Assembly: GCA_019187195.1 (NCBI GenBank)
Contig: JABAQT010000060.1
Span: 38,830-102,829, forward strand
Length of the DNA: 64,000 nt
DNA from: Bryobacteraceae bacterium
GTDB lineage: Bacteria; Acidobacteriota; Terriglobia; Bryobacterales; Bryobacteraceae
Direction of reading: 5' to 3'
Shown: piece by piece, positions 18,586 through 26,154 of the stretch
How positions within the stretch are numbered: position 1 is the first letter of the stretch
How the letters are laid out: each line of letters opens with the position of its first letter
Notes under the pieces: generated by a model
The model's input: only the letters and a program-made list of their open reading frames with translations
What the model was told of the DNA's origin: nothing
Databases searched by the model: none
Program-made: the position numbers and the translations under genes

Positions 18586-19944
18586 GTGAAGTCAATTCGG
18601 ACGAGTGGACACTCCATCGCCGCCGCGCTCCTGGCCGCCTTCCTTTTCTGCGCCGGCTGCCGCAAGGAGTCAGGATTGCGAAGCGCTCTCGAACGGAAAA
18701 GCGGCGTCGTGGAACTGCCCTCGGGGGATACCGGCTTGTCGCGCCCTCTCGTCATTGAAGGAGCCCGCGACCTGACCATCCGCGGAACCGCGCGGAGCCG
18801 GTTGCGCATGAAATTCGACGGCCGCGCGGCATTGCTGATCCTGCGGTCGAAAAATGTGAAACTCGAGAATTTTGCCATCGAGGGAAACCGCGAATCCGCT
18901 GACCGCCGCCTTGCCCTTCCCCCCTCTGATCAGCCCATGGCGCGCTGGAATCCCAATAACGCCATCCTCGTCGAGGACTCGAGCGGGATTGCCATCACCG
19001 GTCTTTCCATTCGAAACGTGGTCAGTTATGCCGTATTGGTCAGCCGCTGCAAACAGGTTGTCATCGACCGGGTGTCCGTCGGAGACTCGGGCTCGCTCGA
19101 CGAAAACGGGTTCAATAATGCGACCGGCGGAATTCTCATCGAGGAGGGAACGCAACGGTTCACCGTCCGCAATTGCAAACTCCGCAATATCCGCGGCAAC
19201 GGCATCTGGACCCACTCCCTCTATCGCTCTCCGCGCAACCGCGACGGCGAATTCACCGGGAACGAATTGAACTACATCGGCCGCGACGCGCTACAGGCCG
19301 GACATGTGGTGGCGCTGAGGATTCAGGCGAACCACGGCGGATTCATCGGCTTTCCATCAGCGATCGTCGACGTGCTCCACGGCGCCGTGCCGGTGGCGAT
19401 CGATACCGCCGGCAATGTCGAGGATAGCGTCTATGCCGGCAACTCCTTCGAGGAGGTGAACGGCAAGTGCATCGACCTCGACGGCTTCCATGACGGCGCC
19501 GTGCGGGGCAACCAGTGTATCAACCGCCGCGATGCCGGCGCTTATCCCCACGGCCACTACGGAATCGTGCTCAACAACAGCAATCCCGATATGCAATCAA
19601 AAAATATAACAATTGATTCAAACATTATCACGGGATTTCGTTTCGGCGGCCTCTTCCTCATCGGCCGCGATCACATCGTGCGCGGAAATGTTTTCCGCAA
19701 CGTGAACACCGCTCATTGCAACGACAACCCCGCAATCGGCTGTCTCTATAAGAAGGATGAGCCGGACCTGCTTCGTGGCGGCATCTACCTCGGCAAAGGC
19801 GCCGAGCGCCCCGCCCCGGCCGCCCGCAACCTGGTCGAGAACAACACCGTCCAGGGTTACGGCATGTCGAAGTATTGCGTCGTCTTCGCCCCCGGCGTCA
19901 GGCGCGAGGCGAACACCATCCGCGGCAACAGGTGCGAGGAATGA
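18586..19944 (+). CDS. Right-handed parallel beta-helix lipoprotein
   Basis: About 452 residues from GTG 18586. An N-terminal hydrophobic segment ends in LFCAGC, a plausible lipobox, so it is likely a lipoprotein. The remainder is a series of beta-helix coils (VKLENFAIEGN, IAITGLSIRNVVSYAVLVS, ITIDSNIITGF, HIVRGNVFRNVN), similar to PbH1/pectate-lyase-like folds. Ligand or enzymatic activity cannot be assigned. A longer start (GTG 18535) would overlap the divergent ABC gene and is rejected. TGTTAGTCT, resembling an extended -10, ends 7 nt before the GTG. Confidence 0.8.
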   Translation: MKSIRTSGHSIAAALLAAFLFCAGCRKESGLRSALERKSGVVELPSGDTGLSRPLVIEGARDLTIRGTARSRLRMKFDGRAALLILRSKNVKLENFAIEGNRESADRRLALPPSDQPMARWNPNNAILVEDSSGIAITGLSIRNVVSYAVLVSRCKQVVIDRVSVGDSGSLDENGFNNATGGILIEEGTQRFTVRNCKLRNIRGNGIWTHSLYRSPRNRDGEFTGNELNYIGRDALQAGHVVALRIQANHGGFIGFPSAIVDVLHGAVPVAIDTAGNVEDSVYAGNSFEEVNGKCIDLDGFHDGAVRGNQCINRRDAGAYPHGHYGIVLNNSNPDMQSKNITIDSNIITGFRFGGLFLIGRDHIVRGNVFRNVNTAHCNDNPAIGCLYKKDEPDLLRGGIYLGKGAERPAPAARNLVENNTVQGYGMSKYCVVFAPGVRREANTIRGNRCEE

Positions 19945-19950
19945 TCCGCT

Positions 19951-21213
19951 CTATGCCTTGGCGTTCTTGCGCGCCGCGTTGAGCAGTTCCCGCAGGCGCT
20001 TGCCCACCACGAGTTCTTCTCCCGGCTCCATGGTCATCGAGATGATCTGCAGTTTGTTGTGCCGCGGCGTCTTCGGATCCCTCCCGCGCACCGCCGGAAC
20101 CAGGCTCGGATTCGAAGCCGTGAGCACTTCGATTCGCGGTTCGCCTTCCCGCAACTGCCGGTCGCAATCGGCCACCGTGTATTTCCACCCCGCCTCGTCC
20201 CAATTCACCGTCAGCGTCGGGTAGCGGTTTCCTCCCTCGGGAATCGAGATGTTGGTCGTGACCCCGGGAACCGTTTCCACCAGCTTGGCGATCCGCTCCA
20301 CCCGCTCCTTCCATTTCCGGTTCAGCGCCTCGAGATCCATCTTCGACCACGCCTCCACCGCCGCCAGCGCTCCCATCACCTCTTCCTTGCCCACTTTCAT
20401 GGGCCGGCACACCGCTCCCTCCCAGGGACTCGTGTTCGCCAGCGCCGCCTCGATCAGGTCCTTCCGCCCGAGCAGCAGGCCCGAGCACTGCGGTCCCGCG
20501 AGACCCTTTCCCCCGCTGAAACAGTAAAGATCAATCCCCATCTTCGCGTAGTTCTTCAGGTTGTCCACCGGCGGAATGCCCGCCGCGTCATCAAGCAGCA
20601 GCGGCACCTGGTGTTTCTTCGCGATCTCGTGAATCCTCTGCAGACGCTCGCCAAGCGATGTCGTGTAGATCATCGCCGTGTTCGAATTGATCGCCGCCTC
20701 CACGTCTTCCACCGAGCGCGCCACCACTAGCTTGGCCCCGGTAAGGCGAATCGCGCTGTCAAACGCGCTGCGCCCCCCGGCCATGATGACTTCTCCCTTC
20801 ATCCCTGTCGTGTCGGGAAGTTGCCATACCTTCGCGGGATCAGTCCCCGCCATGCACCCCGCCGCCGCCGACGCCATCGCCCCAGCCGCGCCCGACGTGA
20901 CCATTCCCGATTCGGCCCCCGACAGCTCCGCCAGCCGCTTGCCGGCCGCGCGCTGCAGCTCGAAGATGTCCACGAAATGCCTCGCGGCCTCCTGCTTGGC
21001 GGCCCGCACCTCCGGCAGTTCCAGCGAACCGCTCAGGTACGTCCATGTCCCTCGGGCGTTGATGAACGGACGCACCCCGATCCGCGTGTAAATGTTGCCG
21101 GATGCCTTGCTGCCCGCCGCCAGGGCCTTTTGCCGGATCGAGTCGAGCGCGATCGTGCCGAATAGCGGCAGAGCGCGGCTGTATTTGAGAAGAGTACGCC
21201 GGTTGATGTCCAT
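19951..21213 (-). CDS. SelA-like PLP-dependent enzyme (exported seryl-tRNA-Sec-synthase paralogue)
   Basis: 420 residues, fold type I PLP enzyme of the SelA/DgaE-like group. The PLP lysine lies in YCFSGGKGLAGPQCSG. It starts with a TAT-like signal (MDINRRTLLKYSRALPLFG), so it is likely periplasmic and unlikely to act on tRNA. Related proteins include D-glucosaminate-6-phosphate ammonia-lyases. ATG 21213 has an AGGAGAGG ribosome site. It converges with the beta-helix gene and lies downstream of ald on the same strand. It should not be taken as evidence for selenocysteine synthesis. Confidence 0.82.
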   Translation of the reverse strand: MDINRRTLLKYSRALPLFGTIALDSIRQKALAAGSKASGNIYTRIGVRPFINARGTWTYLSGSLELPEVRAAKQEAARHFVDIFELQRAAGKRLAELSGAESGMVTSGAAGAMASAAAGCMAGTDPAKVWQLPDTTGMKGEVIMAGGRSAFDSAIRLTGAKLVVARSVEDVEAAINSNTAMIYTTSLGERLQRIHEIAKKHQVPLLLDDAAGIPPVDNLKNYAKMGIDLYCFSGGKGLAGPQCSGLLLGRKDLIEAALANTSPWEGAVCRPMKVGKEEVMGALAAVEAWSKMDLEALNRKWKERVERIAKLVETVPGVTTNISIPEGGNRYPTLTVNWDEAGWKYTVADCDRQLREGEPRIEVLTASNPSLVPAVRGRDPKTPRHNKLQIISMTMEPGEELVVGKRLRELLNAARKNAKA

Positions 21214-21270
21214 GAGAGCCTCTCCTGTTAGAGTAGTTCGATCGCTCGCCCCTGGCAAGGCGATCCGCTC

Positions 21271-22380
21271 CTACATCACCGCGGACAGCTCGCGCCAGTC
21301 CCGTCCCTGGGATTCGGCCACCGCGCCGTGCACGATCTCCCCCTGGTATGTGTTCACTCCCTCCGCGATCGCCCGGTTGTGCTCGCAGGCATGCTCCAAC
21401 CCCTGCTCGGCAATCGTCAACAGGTAGGGCAGCGTCGCGTTCGTCAGCCCCGTGGTGGACGTTTGCGGCACCGCGGCGGGCATGTTGCTCACGCAGTAAT
21501 GAACCACTCCGTCCACAAAGTAAACAGGCTCGCTGTGCGTGGTGGGCCGCGAAGTCTCGAAACACCCTCCCTGGTCTATCGCCACATCCACCACCACGGA
21601 CCCCTTGCGCATCCTCGCGATCATCTCCCGCCGCACCAGTTTCGGAGCCGACGCGCCCGGAATCAGCACCGCGCCCACCACCAGGTCGGCCTTGCGGACG
21701 GCTTCCCCGATCGTCGACGAATTGGAAGCCATCGTCATCACGTGCCCGTTGAAAATGTCGTCAATCTCGCGCAGGCGCTCCAGGTTCTTATCAATCAGCG
21801 TTACTTCCGCCCCCATTCCCATCGCCACCTTGGCCGCGTTGTGCCCCACCACGCCTCCCCCCACAATGAGAACGTTCGCCGGAGCCACTCCCGGAATGCC
21901 TCCCAGCAGAATCCCCCTCCCCCCGTTTGGAGCCTCCAGGTACTGCGCCCCCACCTGCACCGACATGCGCCCCGCCACCTCGCTCATCGGCGTCAGCAGC
22001 GGCAGCGACCCGTCGGCCTCGCGAATGGTCTCATAGGCCACCGAGTTCACCCTCTTCTTCAACAACTCCGCTGTAAGCTCCGGCATCGGAGCCAGATGAA
22101 GATAGGTGAACAGAATCAGGCCGGGACGGAAGTACTGCGTTTCCGCCGGTTGCGGCTCCTTTACCTTCGCCACCAGATCCGCCCGTCCCCATACCTCCCC
22201 CGCCGGCAGAATCCGCGCGCCCGCCGCTATGTAGTCCTCATCGGGAATACTGCTGCCCGCCCCCGCGTTGGTCTCCACCAATACCGTGTGTCCGCGCTCC
22301 CGCAGCGCCGTCACGCCGCTCGGAGCCAGCCCCACCCTTGCCTCGTGATCCTTGATCTCCTTCGGAACCCCGATAATCAT
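21271..22380 (-). CDS. ald: Alanine dehydrogenase
   Basis: 369 residues, full length for the family, which interconverts L-alanine and pyruvate plus ammonia using NAD. The N-terminus [20 protein letters not shown] is diagnostic. The catalytic lysine lies in LVAKVKEPQ and the histidine in LFTYLHLAP. The NAD fold is [20 protein letters not shown], and the [21 protein letters not shown] signature is intact. Its ATG directly abuts the TAG of the preceding peptidoglycan-binding-like gene, indicating coupled translation. Confidence 0.97.
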   Translation of the reverse strand: MIIGVPKEIKDHEARVGLAPSGVTALRERGHTVLVETNAGAGSSIPDEDYIAAGARILPAGEVWGRADLVAKVKEPQPAETQYFRPGLILFTYLHLAPMPELTAELLKKRVNSVAYETIREADGSLPLLTPMSEVAGRMSVQVGAQYLEAPNGGRGILLGGIPGVAPANVLIVGGGVVGHNAAKVAMGMGAEVTLIDKNLERLREIDDIFNGHVMTMASNSSTIGEAVRKADLVVGAVLIPGASAPKLVRREMIARMRKGSVVVDVAIDQGGCFETSRPTTHSEPVYFVDGVVHYCVSNMPAAVPQTSTTGLTNATLPYLLTIAEQGLEHACEHNRAIAEGVNTYQGEIVHGAVAESQGRDWRELSAVM

Positions 22381-22887
22381 CTATGGCCTCGCTTGCGCGC
22401 CGGCCGTCCGCCGCGGACCGAGACCCAGCGCGATCAGCGAGAGCGAATCCAACTGGCCGCTCGTCTCGATGTTCTGATCCTGCTGGAACCGCCGCATCGC
22501 GTCCACCGATTCAGCGTCCCACTTGCCGGAAGCTTCCCCCTTCAAGTACCCGCGCTCGATGAGCGCCTGCTGGATTTCCCGATACCGCTCCGGCGTGGGT
22601 GTCGTCTGCCCATAATTCCGCGCGGGTGCGGATCGCGCTGCCCGGCGGTTCCTGGAGCCCTTGGTTCTGGCGGTGGTCCGCGCTCGCGTGTACGCTTTGG
22701 CGCTGCCGGCGGTCTTCCTCGACGTCGCGCTGGTCCGTTTCTGGGCGCTCTTCACGGCCTTCTTCTGAACACTCGCGGGCTTGTGGGAAGTGGCTCCGCT
22801 CCGCTTCCTCGCCGCGGCCATCGCGGAGCCGGCGGTCCACAGCAGAACCAGCAAAGACATTACAGCGGCGGTATGTTTCACGCGCAT
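22381..22887 (-). CDS. Secreted basic protein with peptidoglycan-binding-like domain
   Basis: 168 residues: a signal peptide (MSLLVLLWTAGSAMAAA), a long Lys/Arg/Ser/Thr/Ala-rich linker (about 26-95), and a C-terminal PG_binding_1-like three-helix motif (YREIQQALIERGYLKGEASG, then VDAMRRFQQDQNIE). It probably attaches to the cell wall. The stop directly abuts the ald start codon. Confidence 0.8.
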   Translation of the reverse strand: MRVKHTAAVMSLLVLLWTAGSAMAAARKRSGATSHKPASVQKKAVKSAQKRTSATSRKTAGSAKAYTRARTTARTKGSRNRRAARSAPARNYGQTTPTPERYREIQQALIERGYLKGEASGKWDAESVDAMRRFQQDQNIETSGQLDSLSLIALGLGPRRTAGAQARP

Positions 22888-22904
22888 CTCCAGTATACGG
22901 CACT

Positions 22905-24203
22905 CTACTCAACCTCGAGGCGCACCGCCGGGTAGCGCTGGCGCCGCGCTGCCACCTCCAGCACATGCGTGCCGCGCCCGATGGTCTCATCCAACCGCAC
23001 AACCAGCTCGACGCGCGGCGTGCGGCGGCAGGACCAGTGCGCCATGCTCACCGCCGCCTCCCGGCCGTCAATCAGTATACGGACCTCCGCCGGATTCGTT
23101 AGCTCCTCCATCACCACCTTCACCGACCCCGACCGTATGCGCGGACCAAGCAACAGATCCGTCGCGTCGGCAACCGTCATCAGCCGCGGCACCTGCGGAC
23201 TCGCCGCCGTCACCCTCATGATCGCCTCCGGTCCCATCTGCCGCCCCAGCCACTCCAGCCTCACCGGAACCAGACCCGTCGGAGCCCCTTCCGGCAGCAG
23301 CACATTCATCTGCTGCTCTCCTCCCGCAAGCGGCGGCGCGATGTAGTTCGCCAAACCCCACCCATCCCCCATCCGGACCCTGACATGGTTCACCCCGCAC
23401 TCCGGATGCAGGTCGTCGATCCACAGCGAAGCGCACGCGAAACGGCCGCTTGATGGCACCACCGGCTCCGTCCCGTGCGGATTGACGATCTTTCGGATGC
23501 GCGCCGAAGTTGGGGGCGGCGACGCCGGAAGCTCAGCCCACCACCCCTTTGGGCGCTTCCGCAGGCTCGTCCACATGTATTGCGTATTCAAGCCTTCAAG
23601 CGTGTACATCTGAAAGTCGTTGCCGTTTGCGAAATCGGCGATCTCCTCCGCCCGGAACCGCGCCCCGCTCCAGGTGTCGGTGGGAGCGCCGCCCGCCGCG
23701 AGACCGTTCACCTGGAACCACAACAATCCCCCGGTCTTCAGCACCCTCCTCGCTTCCCTCAGGTAGCTGAGCGTCACGTCCTTGTCCGGAATGTGCTGGA
23801 ACACCGCATAGGAATACACCAGGTCGAAGGATTCATCGGCGAACTGGCGCAGGTCCGCGCCCGCGCTCAAGTGTGCATGCGCATGGGGAACATCCCGCAA
23901 ACGTTCCCTCGCCAGCCGCACCATCTCATCGGAAACATCCACTCCGTGGATCTCCCCGAAATGCCGGCTGAGTGGACGCATCAGGCGCGCCGGCCCGCAG
24001 CCGATCTCGAGCGCCCTCCACGCCCTCCTGTTCGCCTCCCGCGGAAACCGCCGCAGTTCATACTCGAGCCCGTGCACTACCTCATGGGCCGTCGCCTGAA
24101 ACTCGTCCTCATCCTGGTTGTGGCGGCCGAAGGCGACGTAATAATGCGCGTCCTCGAGCGCCCTCCGGTTCCAATCCTCCCGCATTCTCCCGGCTTCTTC
24201 CAT
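22905..24203 (-). CDS. SAM-dependent methyltransferase with C-terminal Ig-like modules
   Basis: 432 residues from ATG 24203. The class I SAM motif ALEIGCGPARLMRPLSRHFG lies near residue 65; HGVDVSDEMVRLARERL and the post-I motif SFDLVYSYAVFQHI follow, giving a Methyltransf_11/25 domain. After about residue 230 there is an extra ~200-residue beta-rich part (LWIDDLHPECGVNHVRVRMG, then VRILIDGREAAVSM) that resembles two Ig/TIG-like modules. The divergent neighbour carries a similar tail. The substrate is unknown. Longer starts would overlap that neighbour. Confidence 0.8.
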   Translation of the reverse strand: MEEAGRMREDWNRRALEDAHYYVAFGRHNQDEDEFQATAHEVVHGLEYELRRFPREANRRAWRALEIGCGPARLMRPLSRHFGEIHGVDVSDEMVRLARERLRDVPHAHAHLSAGADLRQFADESFDLVYSYAVFQHIPDKDVTLSYLREARRVLKTGGLLWFQVNGLAAGGAPTDTWSGARFRAEEIADFANGNDFQMYTLEGLNTQYMWTSLRKRPKGWWAELPASPPPTSARIRKIVNPHGTEPVVPSSGRFACASLWIDDLHPECGVNHVRVRMGDGWGLANYIAPPLAGGEQQMNVLLPEGAPTGLVPVRLEWLGRQMGPEAIMRVTAASPQVPRLMTVADATDLLLGPRIRSGSVKVVMEELTNPAEVRILIDGREAAVSMAHWSCRRTPRVELVVRLDETIGRGTHVLEVAARRQRYPAVRLEVE

Positions 24204-24239
24204 CAAGCGCGATTGTGGCACAGCCGGGCGCGCACCCGC

Positions 24240-25586
24240 ATGCCAGAATATAGAGCAATGCCCCATATTCGAGCCAATGATCCGGCCTGCGAAGCCTGGA
24301 ACAGGACCCTGATGGAAGACTTCATGCGCAAGGGGTTCTATCACAGCATCCCCTTGCCGGACGGACGTGTGCTCGAAGGCATCCTTCCCCTCGACGTGCT
24401 CAACGAAAGAGTGAGTGAATTCCCCATCCCCGCCTCCCTCGCCGGCAAGCGCGTGCTCGACATCGGAACCTGGGACGGCTTCTTCGCTTTCGAAATGGAG
24501 CGCCGCGGAGCCGGGGTCGTGGCCATCGACGCCACCGAAGTGGAAAACTTCTACGTGGCCCGCCAGTTGCTCGGCTCACGCGTCGAATATCACGTCCAGG
24601 ACGTCTATGACCTGAGCATCGCCCGCAACGGCGTCTTCGACATCGTGTTTTTCATGGGCGTGCTCTATCACCTCAAGCATCCGCTGCTCGGGCTCGAACG
24701 CGTCTGCGAGGTCACCCGCGATCTGGCCATCGTCGAGTCCTTCGTCACCAACGAATCTCTGAACGATGAGGTCCCCACCCTCCAGTTCTACGAAACAAGC
24801 GAGCTGTTAGGCCAGATCGATAACTGGTGCGGCCCCAATATCCAGTGCCTCCTCGCCTTCTGCCGCACCGCCGGATTCGCCCGCCCCCAATTGCTGCGCG
24901 TAAACCGCCAGCGCGCCCTCGTCGCCTGTTACCGCCACTGGCTGCCCGAGCCCGATCATCCCACCGCCCTCCCGCCCAATCTCCTCGCCACCACCCACTC
25001 CGGCAACTACGGAATCAACGTCAGCCCGAAATCAGATGATTTCCTCACCGCCTTCTTCAAATCCGGTGAACAATCCCTGACCCGCGACAATGTCTTCCCC
25101 GAAGTGGGCGGTTTCGGAGTGGCCCCGGTCGCTATCATCAACACCGGCGCCGACGGATGGCAGGCGAGCTTCCGCATCCCCCCCGGATTGGGCCCCGGCT
25201 GGCACGGCGTCCGCTTGCGAACAGCCAACAGCCGCTTCAGCCAGCCAACGCGCATCGCCATCGGCGTGCCGGCTCGTTGCGCCTCTCTCGAAATCACCGG
25301 CGTCTGCGATGCCGGTTCGTGGCGCCCCGGGGAAGTAGCGGCAGGCGATGATGCGTTCCTCTGCATCTGGGTAAAAGGCCTCCCCCTGAACGCGGATCGC
25401 GGAAACATCCGCGTCTCTCTCGGAGGAAAGAAACTGGCCGTCCACCAGGTGTCCCCCCATGACAGCGATGACGAGCCCCGCCAGGTAAACGCCAAACTGC
25501 CGCCGGACTTTCCAGCCGGGCGCTATGACCTCGTCGCGTCCCTCGGCGAAACGCGCTCCGCCCCGGTCTCCATCCGCGTCGTCTGA
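24240..25586 (+). CDS. CmoB/DUF1698-like methyltransferase with C-terminal Ig-like modules
   Basis: About 448 residues from ATG 24240; ATG 24258 is an alternative. The N-terminal domain is typical of DUF1698/CmoB-like methyltransferases: FYHSIPLPDGRVLEGIL, SAM motif VLDIGTWDGFFAFEMERRGA, then VFFMGVLYHLKHPLLGLE. Beyond about residue 260 come two beta-rich modules (PGLGPGWHGVRLRTANSRFS, ending FPAGRYDLVASLGETRSAP) that match the pattern of the tail on the divergent methyltransferase. The tails suggest a surface or glycan-related role rather than tRNA modification. The start-to-start gap is only 36 bp. Confidence 0.82.
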   Translation: MPEYRAMPHIRANDPACEAWNRTLMEDFMRKGFYHSIPLPDGRVLEGILPLDVLNERVSEFPIPASLAGKRVLDIGTWDGFFAFEMERRGAGVVAIDATEVENFYVARQLLGSRVEYHVQDVYDLSIARNGVFDIVFFMGVLYHLKHPLLGLERVCEVTRDLAIVESFVTNESLNDEVPTLQFYETSELLGQIDNWCGPNIQCLLAFCRTAGFARPQLLRVNRQRALVACYRHWLPEPDHPTALPPNLLATTHSGNYGINVSPKSDDFLTAFFKSGEQSLTRDNVFPEVGGFGVAPVAIINTGADGWQASFRIPPGLGPGWHGVRLRTANSRFSQPTRIAIGVPARCASLEITGVCDAGSWRPGEVAAGDDAFLCIWVKGLPLNADRGNIRVSLGGKKLAVHQVSPHDSDDEPRQVNAKLPPDFPAGRYDLVASLGETRSAPVSIRVV

Positions 25587-25653
25587 CTTCCCCCACTGCC
25601 CGAAAATGATAGAAAACCTTAACAACTTTGTCCGGTTTGCCGCACCCCTTTGC

Positions 25654-25659
25654 TACAAT
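25654..25659 (+). promoter_or_regulatory. Extended -10 promoter of bacterioferritin, leaderless-type
   Basis: TGCTACAAT (25651-25659) matches the extended -10 form TGnTATAAT at all but one base and ends 7 nt before ATG 25667, with no Shine-Dalgarno. Transcription probably starts at or beside the A of ATG. Confidence 0.55.
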
Positions 25660-25666
25660 CGGAACG

Positions 25667-26137
25667 ATGAAAGGCAACGATCAGGTCCTCGCATACCTCC
25701 AGGAAGCGCTCAAAGCCGAGCTTACCGCCATCAACCAGTACTTCCTTCACGCCGAGATGCTCGAAAACTGGCACTACAAGAAACTCGCCGCCCACACCCG
25801 CAAGGAATCCATCGATGAGATGCGCCACGCCGAGGCGATCCTCGAGCGTATGCTCTATCTCGATGGCTCCCCCAACATGAGCGAGCTCTTCCCCCTCCGA
25901 ATCGGACAGAATGTCCGCGCCCAGCTCGAAAATGATCTTGCCCTCGAATACGAAGCCGTCCCCCGCCTCAACAGAGCCATCAACTGCGCCGTCGAAGCAG
26001 GCGACAACGGCTCGCGGGAACTGTTCGAGAAAATCCTCATCGACGAGGAAGAGCACGTCGACTACCTCGAAGCCCAGCTCCACATGATCGAGGAAATGGG
26101 CTACGAAAACTACCTCGCCCAGCAGTTGGACGAATAA
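25667..26137 (+). CDS. bfr: Bacterioferritin
   Basis: 156 residues, the standard length; it forms 24-mer iron-storage shells. Numbering coincides with the E. coli protein. The ferroxidase ligands E18, E51, H54, E94, E127 and H130 are all present, Y25 is conserved, and M52 (the haem ligand at the dimer interface) is retained, so it should bind haem. No bacterioferritin-associated ferredoxin gene is adjacent. ATG 25667 follows an extended -10 element almost directly. Confidence 0.97.
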   Translation: MKGNDQVLAYLQEALKAELTAINQYFLHAEMLENWHYKKLAAHTRKESIDEMRHAEAILERMLYLDGSPNMSELFPLRIGQNVRAQLENDLALEYEAVPRLNRAINCAVEAGDNGSRELFEKILIDEEEHVDYLEAQLHMIEEMGYENYLAQQLDE

Positions 26138-26154
26138 CAGCTCAAGAGACCGGT

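Noticed and set aside
19951-21213. SelA-like gene as evidence of selenocysteine synthesis supporting the UU protein
   Set aside because: It has a TAT-type export signal and belongs to the metabolic SelA-like branch; real selA, selB, selC and selD were not seen in this window.
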